Source of the DNA: Syntrophaceae bacterium UBA6112
GTDB taxonomy: Bacteria; Desulfobacterota; Syntrophia; Syntrophales; UBA5619
Direction: 5' to 3'
Assembly (NCBI GenBank): GCA_002423465.1
Contig: DIWG01000028.1
Span: 16,088 to 51,123 of the forward strand
Length of the DNA: 35,036 bases
The translations under genes and the position numbers were made by a program. Positions 14,933 through 22,987 of this stretch are shown one piece after another. Within the stretch, counting starts at the first letter, position 1. Each line of letters starts with the position of its first letter. A model generated the notes under the pieces. It had not been told where the DNA came from. It searched no databases and saw only the letters and a list, made by a program, of their open reading frames with translations.

Positions 14933-17518
14933 ATGGACAGAAAGTACAGCCCGTTAGAGATTGAAGAGCGGTGGCAGAAGCACTGGGAGGAACAGCAGAT
15001 CTTCAAGGTGACGGAAGATCCGGATAAAAAGAAATACTATCTTCTCGAGATGTTCCCCTACCCCTCCGGCCGGATTCATATCGGCCATGTGCGGAACTAT
15101 ACGATCGGCGACGTCGTTGCCCGGTACAAGCGGATGCGGGGGTTCAACGTCCTCCATCCGATGGGCTGGGACGCCTTCGGCATGCCGGCGGAAAACGCCG
15201 CCATTGAACGAAGCGTGCACCCCTCCGTCTGGACCCATGAAAACATCAAAAACATGAAGCGCCAGCTCAAACGGATGGGCTTCAGCTACGACTGGGACCG
15301 GGAACTTGCCACCTGCGAACCGGAATATTACCGTTGGGAACAGCTCTTTTTCCTGCAGATGTATGAAAAGGGGCTCGCCTACAAGAAGAGTTCCACGGTG
15401 AACTGGTGCCCCAAGTGCGAGACGGTCCTCGCCAACGAGCAGGTGGAGGCGGGCCTCTGCTGGCGTTGCGGCTCGGAGGTCGGGGAACAGTACCTGAATC
15501 AGTGGTTCTTCCGGATTACCGCCTACATCGATGAGCTGCTCGACTACTGCGACCGCCTCCCCGGCTGGCCCGAGCGGGTCCTCACGATGCAGAGAAACTG
15601 GATCGGAAAGAGTTACGGCTGCGAGGCCGCCTTTCCGATGGCCGACGGCAAGGGCGCGATCCGGGTTTTCACGACGCGCCAAGACACGATTTTCGGCGCC
15701 ACCTTCATGCTGATCGCCGCCGAACATCCGCTGGTGATGGACCTTGTCCGCGGAAAGGAGTGCGAAGGATCGGTCCGCGATTTCGTCGAGAAGATCAAAA
15801 AACAGGACAAGAAGATCCGCACTTCCGAATCCTACGAGAAGGAGGGCGTCTTCCTCGAAAGCTATTGCCTGAACCCGGTCACCGGGCGGAAAATGCCGGT
15901 CTACGCGGCGAACTTCGTCCTCGCCGATTACGGCACCGGCTGCGTCATGGCGGTCCCCACCCACGACCAGCGCGACTTCGAGTTCGCGAAGAAGTACAAC
16001 CTGCCGCTCATTGTCGTCATCCAGCCCCCCGATCGGGCGCTGAACGTCCAGACGATGAGCGAGGCCTACACGGGCGAGGGCGTTCTCGTTAACTCCGGCC
16101 CCTTCGACGGCCTGGAGAATCTCAAGGCCCTCGATGCGATCGCCGACCACCTGGCGTCGCTCGGTCGGGGCAAGAAAACGGTCCAGTACCGCCTGCGCGA
16201 CTGGGGAATCTCCCGCCAGCGTTACTGGGGCGCTCCCATCCCGATGATCCTCTGCGAGGCGTGCGGAACCGTTCCGGTTCCCGAGCAGGACCTCCCGGTG
16301 ATTCTTCCCCGGGACGTGGCGTTCACCGGCAAAGGCGGCTCGCCGCTCGCAAAATACAAACCCTTCGTCGAGACGACGTGCCCCCGTTGCGGGAAGCCGG
16401 CCCGGCGCGAAACGGACACGATGGATACCTTCGTCGAGTCCTCCTGGTACTTCGACCGTTTCTGTTCGGCCAACCACGACGTGAAGCCGGGTCTCGACCG
16501 GAAAAAACTGGACTACTGGATGCCGGTGGACCAGTACATCGGCGGCATCGAACATGCGATCCTCCACCTCCTCTATGCGCGGTTCTACACGAAGATGCTC
16601 CGGGATTTCGGATTCCTCGGCGTCGACGAACCCTTCACGAACCTCCTCACGCAGGGGATGGTCTGCAAGGAGACGATGCGCTGTCCGGAACACGGATACC
16701 TCTTCCCGGAGGAGGCCAAAGAGGGGAAATGCACCCAGTGCGGGCAGGAGGTCCAGATCGGGAAAACGGAGAAGATGTCCAAGTCGCTCAAAAATGTCGT
16801 GGATCCCGACTATCTGATCCAGGCCTACGGCGCCGACACGGCGCGAATATTCTGCCTCTTCGCTTCGCCGCCGGAAAAGGATCTCGAATGGAGCGATCAG
16901 GGGGTCGACGGCTCCTTCCGCTTCCTCTGCCGGATCTGGCGGATCGTAATGGATTACCTGGAGGAGGTCCGGGACGTCGAACCCTTTGCCGGCGCCGAAA
17001 CGCTGGAGGGCGACCTGAAGGCATTGCGGAGGAAGACGCACCAGACGATCCGGAAGGTGACCGCCGACATCGAGGAGCGGTTCCACTTCAATACGGCGAT
17101 CAGCGCCGTGATGGAGCTCGTGAACGCCCTGTACCAGCTTCCACACCCGAAGGCGGAGGATCGGCTCGGGTTTTCCGTCATCCGCGAGACGGTCGAAACG
17201 ATCATCCTGCTTCTCGCCCCGCTGGTTCCCCATATCACCGAAGAACTCTGGACGCTCCTCGGCCGACAAGAGAGCCTGGCCGATGCGGCCTGGCCCATGT
17301 TCGACCCCGCAGTCGCCTCGGAAGAGGAGATCACGATCGTGATCCAGATCAACGGCAAGGTGCGGAGCCGGATCAGCGTGCCCGCCGATGAGGAGGGGGA
17401 GAAGATCAAGGCCCTGGCGCTGGCCGACGAACGGATCGCCGGCCTCACGGCAGGGAAAAAGGTCTTTAAGGTGGTGTACGTGCCGAAGAAATTGGTGAAC
17501 ATCGTCCTTCCGGGATAG
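14933..17518 (+). CDS. leuS: Leucyl-tRNA synthetase
   Basis: This class I synthetase charges tRNA-Leu. The 861-residue protein has the HIGH motif (residues 49-52, in PYPSGRIHIGHVRNYTIGD) and KMSKS at 614-618. The CP1 editing domain includes the threonine-rich TTRQDTIFGATF and the GTGCVMAVPTHDQRD loop. Cysteine pairs CPKCETVL...CWRCG, CPRCGKP and CPEHGYL...CTQCG suggest zinc ribbons, the last just before KMSKS in the leucine-specific region. The C-terminal domain ends VYVPKKLVNIVLPG, as usual. ATG at 14933, with weak GCGGAGCG upstream. lptE follows, as in many Proteobacteria. Confidence 0.97.
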   Translation: MDRKYSPLEIEERWQKHWEEQQIFKVTEDPDKKKYYLLEMFPYPSGRIHIGHVRNYTIGDVVARYKRMRGFNVLHPMGWDAFGMPAENAAIERSVHPSVWTHENIKNMKRQLKRMGFSYDWDRELATCEPEYYRWEQLFFLQMYEKGLAYKKSSTVNWCPKCETVLANEQVEAGLCWRCGSEVGEQYLNQWFFRITAYIDELLDYCDRLPGWPERVLTMQRNWIGKSYGCEAAFPMADGKGAIRVFTTRQDTIFGATFMLIAAEHPLVMDLVRGKECEGSVRDFVEKIKKQDKKIRTSESYEKEGVFLESYCLNPVTGRKMPVYAANFVLADYGTGCVMAVPTHDQRDFEFAKKYNLPLIVVIQPPDRALNVQTMSEAYTGEGVLVNSGPFDGLENLKALDAIADHLASLGRGKKTVQYRLRDWGISRQRYWGAPIPMILCEACGTVPVPEQDLPVILPRDVAFTGKGGSPLAKYKPFVETTCPRCGKPARRETDTMDTFVESSWYFDRFCSANHDVKPGLDRKKLDYWMPVDQYIGGIEHAILHLLYARFYTKMLRDFGFLGVDEPFTNLLTQGMVCKETMRCPEHGYLFPEEAKEGKCTQCGQEVQIGKTEKMSKSLKNVVDPDYLIQAYGADTARIFCLFASPPEKDLEWSDQGVDGSFRFLCRIWRIVMDYLEEVRDVEPFAGAETLEGDLKALRRKTHQTIRKVTADIEERFHFNTAISAVMELVNALYQLPHPKAEDRLGFSVIRETVETIILLLAPLVPHITEELWTLLGRQESLADAAWPMFDPAVASEEEITIVIQINGKVRSRISVPADEEGEKIKALALADERIAGLTAGKKVFKVVYVPKKLVNIVLPG

Positions 17519-17532
17519 TCGTTATCCCCGCC

Positions 17533-17565
17533 AAGGGGGACATGATGCTGCATCGTGCCCCCCTT
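17533..17565. repeat. Hairpin between leuS and lptE
   Basis: AAGGGGGACATGATG-CTG-CATCGTGCCCCCCTT forms a 15-bp stem with one A-C mismatch and one G-T pair. GTTAT/ATAAC (17521-17525, 17568-17572) extend it outward. No T-run follows on either strand, so it is a poor intrinsic terminator; it may be a processing site, partial terminator or repeat element. Confidence 0.55.
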
Positions 17566-17639
17566 GAATAACCGGGACGAAACGTGTTTTGAAGAGGTGG
17601 GGTATGAATGTCGGGAAGGGGATTATTTCGAGGTGGAAC

Positions 17640-18149
17640 ATGAAAAACGGCGTTTGGATGGTCCTGATCCTGTTTCTGTTGGCCGGTTGCGGATACCGCA
17701 TGGAGGGCGGGCGGGGGTCATTCGCCCCCGGAGTCCGAACAGTCTTTGTGGACGTCTTTACGAACAACACCAGCGAGGCCAATGCCGACACCATCTTCCG
17801 AACCGCATTCAACGACCAGGTGATTCAGAACGGCCATTTCAAGCTTGCTCCCGGCCCGGGGGAGGCGGACGCGATCTTCCGGGGAACCATTCTCAGCCTG
17901 CAGTCCTCAACGCTCGCCTACCAGACGACCAACCTCTCGGCCGAAAACCGAATGACGGTCATCATGCAGATTTCCTTTGAGGACCGGGCCAGCGGCCGGG
18001 TGCTCTGGGCGGATGGGGCGTATACGGCAACAGGGGATTACAGGGTGACGTCCGTCGGCGCGACGGAAGCCACCCGCAGAGACGCCCTCGTCAAACTGGC
18101 CAATGACTCAGCCGAAAGGGCATATCGTCTGATGATGTCCGATTTCTGA
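17640..18149 (+). CDS. lptE: LPS assembly lipoprotein LptE-like
   Basis: LptE is an outer-membrane lipoprotein that plugs LptD during lipopolysaccharide export. The 169-residue protein starts with a signal peptide and lipobox (WMVLILFLLAGCGYRM, Cys17). The mature part has the LptE pattern: VFVDVFTNNTSEANADTIF, then ADAIFRGTILSL and a C-terminal helix with NDSAERAYRLM. ATG at 17640 is chosen for the signal peptide, with GAGGTGG upstream. The place after leuS supports it. It is convergent with rpsT, with 7 bases between the two stops. Presence implies an LPS-containing outer membrane. Confidence 0.9.
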   Translation: MKNGVWMVLILFLLAGCGYRMEGGRGSFAPGVRTVFVDVFTNNTSEANADTIFRTAFNDQVIQNGHFKLAPGPGEADAIFRGTILSLQSSTLAYQTTNLSAENRMTVIMQISFEDRASGRVLWADGAYTATGDYRVTSVGATEATRRDALVKLANDSAERAYRLMMSDF

Positions 18150-18156
18150 GGGAGAA

Positions 18157-18423
18157 TTAAGCCTTCAGGGTATTGACCCGCTTCGTCAGCCGGGAGATCT
18201 TGCGCGAGGCGGTTTTCTTGTGGAAAGCTCCCTTTGCCGCCGCTTTGGCAATTGCGGGAACGGTCTTGGCCAGGGCAGCCTTCGCCGCATCCGGATCCTT
18301 CGACTCGACGGCCTCCACAACGGTCTTCACGCCGGTCTTGATGCTCGATTTGACGGCGTTGTTGTGTTCGCAGTGCCTTTCGGCCTGCCTGTTTCTCTTC
18401 TCTGCGGATTTGTGTGTAGCCAA
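18157..18423 (-). CDS. rpsT: Ribosomal protein S20 (bS20)
   Basis: This 88-residue basic small-subunit protein binds 16S rRNA. It starts ATHKSAEKRNRQAERHCEHN after the initiator and ends with SRKISRLTKRVNTLKA, typical of S20 with three long helices. The start codon is TTG at 18423, with a strong GAAGGAGG upstream; no ATG or GTG fits. The E. coli rpsT gene also starts with UUG, and S20 there is known to be translationally autoregulated, so the weak start may be conserved for regulation. Confidence 0.97.
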   Translation of the reverse strand: MATHKSAEKRNRQAERHCEHNNAVKSSIKTGVKTVVEAVESKDPDAAKAALAKTVPAIAKAAAKGAFHKKTASRKISRLTKRVNTLKA

Positions 18424-18461
18424 AAAACGTCCTCCTTCTGGTCATGATGAACAGGGGCGCA

Positions 18462-18490
18462 TTTCTATATGAATTTTACGGCCCTGTCAA
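18462..18490 (-). promoter_or_regulatory. Putative rpsT promoter
   Basis: On the minus strand TTGACA (18490-18485) is a perfect -35. A TATAGAAA stretch (18469-18462) offers a -10 at 15 to 17 bases spacing. It lies about 40 bases upstream of the rpsT TTG start. Confidence 0.6.
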
Positions 18491-18531
18491 GCTGAAACTG
18501 ATTGCTCCATCATAGAACGATTAAATTTCCC

Positions 18532-18560
18532 TTGACTTGTTGGGCCGCTTTTCCTACCTT
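18532..18560 (+). promoter_or_regulatory. Putative promoter for the 18606 gene
   Basis: TTGACT at 18532-18537 and TACCTT at 18555-18560 are spaced by 17 bases. They lie 45 bases upstream of the small ORF at 18606 and are divergent from the rpsT promoter. The -10 is poor, so this is tentative. Confidence 0.35.
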
Positions 18561-18605
18561 TCCCTCGCTCCAAAGCAATGCCATCAATCGAACAGGGAGA
18601 CAGAG

Positions 18606-18845
18606 ATGGAAATTACCCCGGACGAAAAAGAGATGCTCCTCAGGATCACCGACAACCAGTACAGCAGCGGCGGCTACAAACGGGCGACATGGATTTGGAA
18701 GGCCTGTCGGACCGAAGCGGACAGGGCTTTGCTGGATGCACTCTGCCGGAAAGGCCTGGCCGAAATCGGATTGGGAGGAACCGTGGCGGGTGATCCCTAT
18801 CGTGCATGTTGGTTGACCCCGAAGGGGAAGTCGGCATGTGAGTAG
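18606..18845 (+). CDS. Small hypothetical protein, possibly winged-helix
   Basis: I do not recognise this 79-residue protein. It starts MEITPDEKEMLLRITDNQYS at ATG 18606, with GGGAGACAG upstream. The sequence ALLDALCRKGLAEIG, followed by a short linker and CWLTPKGKSACE, resembles the recognition helix and wing end of MarR/PadR-like winged helices (LTPKG is a frequent end of that fold). Only a part of such a fold would fit in this length. The OsmC-like gene follows 95 bases later on the same strand. Good codon use and a ribosome binding site suggest a real gene. Confidence 0.6.
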   Translation: MEITPDEKEMLLRITDNQYSSGGYKRATWIWKACRTEADRALLDALCRKGLAEIGLGGTVAGDPYRACWLTPKGKSACE

Positions 18846-18940
18846 TGCTTTCCCGTCGTAAACCGCAGGGAGGTTTTACCTGTTCTGATCCACAGCACCG
18901 GGACAACGAACAATCTTCATCATTCAAGGAGGTCGCAATC

Positions 18941-19420
18941 ATGACGGCAGAGGACAGTTTTCAGGAAGAACTCCCAGGGTACAAGGCCAAGATCAGCCCC
19001 TCGATGAAGGCGACGCTCACCTGGAGCCGGGATCTGGTCTTTGAAGGCAGGACTCCCCAGGGATATGAGCTGGATTTCGACGCCGACGTCCAATGGGGCT
19101 GCAAACCGACGGAGGCGCTGCTGCTGTCTTTGGGGGGCTGCATGGCGATCGACATCGTTTCGATCCTCAAGAAGATGCGTGTGGAGATCCGCCGTTTCCG
19201 AATCGACCTGGCGGGCGAAAGAAACCCCGAACCGCCTCAGTATTTCCGGGCCGTGGAGATGGTTTTCCACCTGGCCGGGAAAAACCTGGACCCCCGCCGG
19301 ATCGACCGGGCCATCGCCCTGTCCCGGCAGACCTATTGCTCCGTCTACAACTCCCTGCGGCCGGACCTGGATCTGAAGATCCGCTATGTCCTGGAGGATG
19401 AAAACGCCGACCCGGCGTAA
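18941..19420 (+). CDS. OsmC-like family protein
   Basis: OsmC/Ohr proteins are cysteine-based peroxidases; several subfamilies act on organic hydroperoxides or have unknown substrates. The 159-residue protein has both active cysteines: Cys67 in LLLSLGGCMAIDIVSILKK and Cys133 in TYCSVYNSL. The typical helix between (KKMRVEIRRFRIDLAGER) is present. It is closer to the YhfA/OsmC group than to Ohr, judging by the GGC motif context. ATG at 18941 has AAGGAGG 9 bases upstream. Confidence 0.9.
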   Translation: MTAEDSFQEELPGYKAKISPSMKATLTWSRDLVFEGRTPQGYELDFDADVQWGCKPTEALLLSLGGCMAIDIVSILKKMRVEIRRFRIDLAGERNPEPPQYFRAVEMVFHLAGKNLDPRRIDRAIALSRQTYCSVYNSLRPDLDLKIRYVLEDENADPA

Positions 19421-19445
19421 GAAGGGCAGGCTCGGGACCGGCGGA

Positions 19446-20882
19446 TCAAGGGTTGTCTCCGCCGCGGATCAGACCGAACCAGAGGCGATCCAGGGCGTCG
19501 ATCAGGCGCTTGAACGCCCCTCCGTGACTCATCGCCGAGGCAAAAAGTTCCCTCCGTAAAGTTTGAATCTCCTCGTTATCGCAATGAAGCGGGGAGAGCG
19601 GACTCGTTTGCATGTAATACCCTTCCCGTTCCAGAAGCCGTTTGGCCTTGGCCACAAACGGGGTGAGCCGCCGCCGTATTTCCGGCAGCTCCCTTCGCAG
19701 CAGGTCCCAATCTACGGATTCGGGAAGCGCTGCGCCCTCGTCCGAATCCCGACCGCCGGGGGCGAGACGATTTTGGATCTCCCGGGTCATCACGGCCAGG
19801 GTGCTGTATTCCAGGCCGCGAACGCCCCGGCGCCACCGGAGCAGATATGGATTCCGCCAACGCCAGAGCGAGAGGCCTTCTCCGGCGGTGACAAGATTGT
19901 GAACCTCGGTCTGGATCTCCGCCAGGGTCGCCAGGATGCCCGACGGGGCGCCCGCCCGGAGACCATCCGACAGTCCATGGCCGTCCACCACCGGGTTCGC
20001 GGGTGAATCGCCCGTCAGGTGCCGCCAGAGGTTTCGCAGCACCACCCCGCCGTTCCGGTCGCCGGGGGTATCGAAATGGAGCATGGACAGGACAACTTTC
20101 CCCAAACCGCACCGGCCTTCCAAAACCGCAGGTTCACCCCGTAGACGCGCCGGGTTCAACAGAATGCCGTAGCGTTCCTCCAGGGCCGGCCAACCTTGAA
20201 TCTCTCCATCCTCCACGGGGATGTCCGAGCTGAGGGCGTCCGGTTGCGCCTCCTCGTAGACGGCCAGAACCCGGACCCCCGGATCGCCGACCGCCAGTTG
20301 CGAAGGCCACCACGCCGTGAAGATCGGCGCGCCAACGCCCTGCCAGATGGGATTCGCAGCGGGGGAGACCCGGATGCCGCCGCTGAAGCTGGCGACCCGC
20401 TGGACCGATGGCTTCCGGCCGACGGGCAGAAGCCCGATGCCCTCTCGGGTGGCCAGGCCGGCGCCGCCGCAGATGCCCAGATAGCTCCCACCGGCTTCGA
20501 CGAAACGGCGGATCTCTTCGCATCCCTGTTCTTCCAGCGCGGCACGTTTGTTCGACGCCCAGCCGCCGGGAACGAAGAGCATCCGATAATGGTCCAGGGC
20601 CCCCCGGCGGACCTCCTCCGCATCGAGAAGATCGAAGGGGAGCCCGGCCTCTTGCAGCGCCCGCCGAGCCATGATCCCCCAGAGGAACGATTCGTTCCAG
20701 AGCAGGGCGCAGGGTCTTTTCGGCGCCGTGGACGGGTCGCAAGGGGAATGATCGACGGAAACCGAGGTGAAGCTCCCCGCCCGCAGGGCAGGGCTTCCCG
20801 GCAAGAAGGAAGATGCCTGTTTTTGATTGCGCCCCTGATCCCCGCCGACAAGGCGGGGTTTGCGGGTTGCACTCTTGGTCAT
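19446..20882 (-). CDS. BPL_N / class I glutamine-amidotransferase-like domain protein
   Basis: From about residue 60 the 478-residue protein looks like the BPL_N family: CALLWNESFLWGIMARRALQ, then FDLLDAEEV, LFVPGGWASNK and the nucleophile elbow YLGICGGAGLATREG, so a GATase-like fold with a Cys. The C-terminal 200 residues are helical, ending with FKRLIDALDRLWFGLI, and I do not recognise them. The reaction is unknown. ATG at 20882 has GAGGTGG upstream; the first 55-60 residues are low in family resemblance and are encoded by two hairpin-forming segments (20770-20796, 20840-20858), so the ancestral N-terminus may lie further in. Confidence 0.7.
   Translation of the reverse strand: MTKSATRKPRLVGGDQGRNQKQASSFLPGSPALRAGSFTSVSVDHSPCDPSTAPKRPCALLWNESFLWGIMARRALQEAGLPFDLLDAEEVRRGALDHYRMLFVPGGWASNKRAALEEQGCEEIRRFVEAGGSYLGICGGAGLATREGIGLLPVGRKPSVQRVASFSGGIRVSPAANPIWQGVGAPIFTAWWPSQLAVGDPGVRVLAVYEEAQPDALSSDIPVEDGEIQGWPALEERYGILLNPARLRGEPAVLEGRCGLGKVVLSMLHFDTPGDRNGGVVLRNLWRHLTGDSPANPVVDGHGLSDGLRAGAPSGILATLAEIQTEVHNLVTAGEGLSLWRWRNPYLLRWRRGVRGLEYSTLAVMTREIQNRLAPGGRDSDEGAALPESVDWDLLRRELPEIRRRLTPFVAKAKRLLEREGYYMQTSPLSPLHCDNEEIQTLRRELFASAMSHGGAFKRLIDALDRLWFGLIRGGDNP
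20770..20796 (-). repeat. Hairpin resembling an IS200/IS605-type right end
   Basis: On the minus strand, AAGCCCTGCCC-TGC-GGGCGGGGAGCTT folds into an imperfect stem of about 11 bp, followed by CACCTCGG. GAAGCCC...GGGCGGGG...TTCAC resembles the right-end hairpins of many IS200/IS605 (TnpB) elements. No tnpA or tnpB is present, so at most it is a scar. It lies inside the odd N-terminal extension of the BPL_N-like gene. Confidence 0.4.
20840..20858. repeat. Short GC-rich perfect hairpin
   Basis: CCCCGCC-GACAA-GGCGGGG is a perfect 7-bp stem with a 5-base loop, followed on the plus strand by TTT. It lies in the N-terminal extension of the minus-strand BPL_N-like gene. It may be an interspersed hairpin or the remains of a terminator. 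Confidence 0.5.
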
Positions 20883-20958
20883 GTATCTGCCACCTCTACC
20901 CTTCATCCGGGTTCGAAAACGAGAGATCTGTATCGCTTTGTGCCGCTCCCGCCAAATA

Positions 20959-21015
20959 GAAAATAAAAGAACGCCGGGCCCGCGTCAGCCGAAAGGCTAT
21001 CAACGGGTCCGGCGT
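20959..21015 (-). terminator. Rho-independent terminator of the YeiH-type gene
   Basis: The 12-bp arms 21015-21004 and 20982-20971 (ACGCCGGACCCG with CGGGCCCGGCGT, one G-T pair) enclose a second small stem, AGCC/GGCT, capped by four bases (GAAA on plus, TTTC on minus). On the minus strand TCTTTTATTTTC follows. It lies 26 bases after the stop codon at 21041. Confidence 0.85.
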
Positions 21016-21040
21016 GCTTCCAGTCAACCGGTTACACCGC

Positions 21041-22579
21041 TCAGAAGGTCGGCACCGGGAAGAGAACCCCGCCGAAGATCAGCCAGGCCAGAAGGAGCGT
21101 CAGAAGGATGTTGAACCCCTGGGTAATCAGGAAGACCGCGGCCGGCTTGCCGCCGCCCATCGCAACGAGTTCCTTGAACTTGGTATCCAGGCCGATGCAC
21201 AGAAAGGCCAACGTGAACCACCAGCCCCGGATCCCCTTGGTGAAGTTTGTGACGGTCTTGGCATCCGCCTCGCTTACGAAGAACGAAAAGACGAGCGAGG
21301 CGACGATGAAGCCGAGGACGAACTTGGGGAAGCGGACCCAGATCTCCATCAGGCCCGGTTTTTCTCCGCTGGTCGACTGACCTTTGAAGACGAACCAGAT
21401 AGCCAAGAGGAAAGCCACCAGACCGATGAGCACGTTCTGCGCCATCTTCACAACGACGGCCACCTGCATCGCCTCCGGGCCGGCGATGGCGCCGGCGGCC
21501 ACGACGGCCCCGGTCGTGTCAATGGTGCCGCCGATCCAGGCTCCAGCGACGGCCGGAGACATCCCCACCCATTTGGCGAAAAGGGGCTGGAGGATCAGCA
21601 TCGGAATGGCGCACAGCAAAACGAGCGAGATGCAGTGGCTTATCTTCTTCGGATCGCCCTTGACGGCGCCGCCGGCGGCGATGGCCGCCGAGACACCGCA
21701 GACGGAAACGGAGGTTCCGAGAATCGCCGCGAATTCATCGTCCAGCCCCATCTTGCGGGCAAGCCAGAGGCAGAAGTAGAAGACAAGCCCGACAACCAGG
21801 ATGGACTGGATCATCCCGTAGAAGCCAACTTTGGCGATCGTACCGAAGAGTACCTCGGCGCCCAAGAGAACGAGGCCGATCTTGATGAAGAACTCCGTCT
21901 TGATCGCCGCCTTTAGCCAGTCGGGCACGCCGAAGAAGTTGCTGATGATCAGGCCGAAGATCAGGGACCAGAAGACGACCTCCAGGCCGTAGTAGGTGAT
22001 GAGATCGTTCGCCGAGACGAAATAAGCCAGGGCAGAGAGAATGAAGATGACGGGAAAACCGACGAGGAACTTGCCCAGCGGCATCCCCATGAACGCGATG
22101 CCGACCGCCCCGAGGATCCCCATGGCGATCAGCAGATAGAGCGCCTTTAACAGGTTCGGGCCCGAAAACACCTTTGCGATGGAATTGCCGGCGCCGCCCT
22201 TGATGTCGGAGGCCAGTTTTACCGCCTTCTTCTGGAAATCCTTATCCTGAGCTGCCTTTGCGGCCGTCTCCAGCTTTGCGGCCTCCGCGCCGATCGCCTT
22301 GCGGTCCTTGCCGTCCAGGGCGGTCTTGAGCGCCGTTGCCTGATCCTTCACCGCCGCTTCATTTTTCCCCTCCGCCTCCTTTGCGATCGACTCCGTCTTG
22401 GCGGTCCATCCGGCGATCTTGTCCTGGAAGGAGCCATCACCCACCCATTTCCAGCCGGGAAGCGCCATGGTGAACCCGGCCAGGAAGACGGCGAGAATCA
22501 GGAATCCGATCCAGACGGACATCCAGTCATCACTCTTCCATAAAACAGACCAGTTAATGCCCCCGTTCTTCCCTTCCAT
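21041..22579 (-). CDS. YeiH-family putative sulfate exporter with an inserted charged domain
   Basis: This inner-membrane protein belongs to the YeiH (UPF0324, putative sulfate exporter) family. Family motifs are SVSVCGVSAAIAAGGAVKGD and GAWIGGTIDTTGAVVAAGAI, with about ten membrane segments from residue 120 on. Unusually, the first segment (residues 22-42) is followed by about 75 Ala/Lys/Glu-rich residues (KTESIAKEAEGKNEAAV and on), predicted as helical or coiled coil, before the conserved core. This makes it 512 residues, against about 330-350 for usual members. I chose ATG at 22579 because AAGGGAGG lies 9 bases upstream; the frame is open 18 codons further. Substrate is unproven. Confidence 0.85.
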   Translation of the reverse strand: MEGKNGGINWSVLWKSDDWMSVWIGFLILAVFLAGFTMALPGWKWVGDGSFQDKIAGWTAKTESIAKEAEGKNEAAVKDQATALKTALDGKDRKAIGAEAAKLETAAKAAQDKDFQKKAVKLASDIKGGAGNSIAKVFSGPNLLKALYLLIAMGILGAVGIAFMGMPLGKFLVGFPVIFILSALAYFVSANDLITYYGLEVVFWSLIFGLIISNFFGVPDWLKAAIKTEFFIKIGLVLLGAEVLFGTIAKVGFYGMIQSILVVGLVFYFCLWLARKMGLDDEFAAILGTSVSVCGVSAAIAAGGAVKGDPKKISHCISLVLLCAIPMLILQPLFAKWVGMSPAVAGAWIGGTIDTTGAVVAAGAIAGPEAMQVAVVVKMAQNVLIGLVAFLLAIWFVFKGQSTSGEKPGLMEIWVRFPKFVLGFIVASLVFSFFVSEADAKTVTNFTKGIRGWWFTLAFLCIGLDTKFKELVAMGGGKPAAVFLITQGFNILLTLLLAWLIFGGVLFPVPTF

Positions 22580-22987
22580 ACGTCCATACCTCCCTTCATC
22601 AACGTTTCGATTGTTGCAAAAACGGAAAACCAACGGCGTACGGCACGTCTTCAGTCACGCGGACCGGCCATACAGCCGCGGGTTCCCCACACACTCTCCA
22701 CGAAAACACGAAAAAGAGCAGACACCAATAGGCTATGATAGAAATTGCGGGGGATCAGCAAAAAGACTGGACAAACATTCCGGGATAGAGTTTCCACGAC
22801 TTCACCCATTCAACTCAAAGATAACGGCTGAATTACGGAAGTAATTTCATATCACCTGAAACGTGCGGGCACGTATAGCAGAGAAATAGGGTCTTCGCAA
22901 TAGAAAAAGATTTTAATAATTTTTTTTACTGATAGAGATTTTGCCGAAACTGAGCTAACATCGGTAGAAAATCAGGAGATTTGAGTG
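22580..22987. other. Divergent intergenic region before the GNAT/radical SAM operon
   Basis: This stretch of about 400 bases has no convincing gene. It must hold the promoters of the YeiH-type gene (minus) and of the four-gene operon (plus). The right half is AT-rich (around 22900-22930). A 14-bp palindrome, ACGTGC-GG-GCACGT, lies at 22861-22874. A weak promoter TTGCCG (22941-22946) and TAGAAA (22965-22970), spaced by 18 bases, precedes the AGGAG at 22974. Confidence 0.5.
22861..22874. promoter_or_regulatory. Operator-like palindrome ACGTGC-GG-GCACGT
   Basis: Perfect 6-base inverted repeat with a 2-base centre, about 115 bases upstream of the first gene of the GNAT/TraB/radical SAM operon. 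Could bind a dimeric regulator; a single occurrence is weak evidence. Confidence 0.35.

Noticed and set aside
14954..17269. 771-codon open frame on the minus strand across leuS
   Set aside because: It mirrors the codon phase of leuS in GC-rich DNA; leuS has full motifs and the antisense translation shows no known family.
22398..22844. 148-codon plus-strand frame before the GNAT/radical SAM operon
   Set aside because: Starts inside the YeiH-type gene in antisense; the part in the gap has no motif or ribosome binding site.
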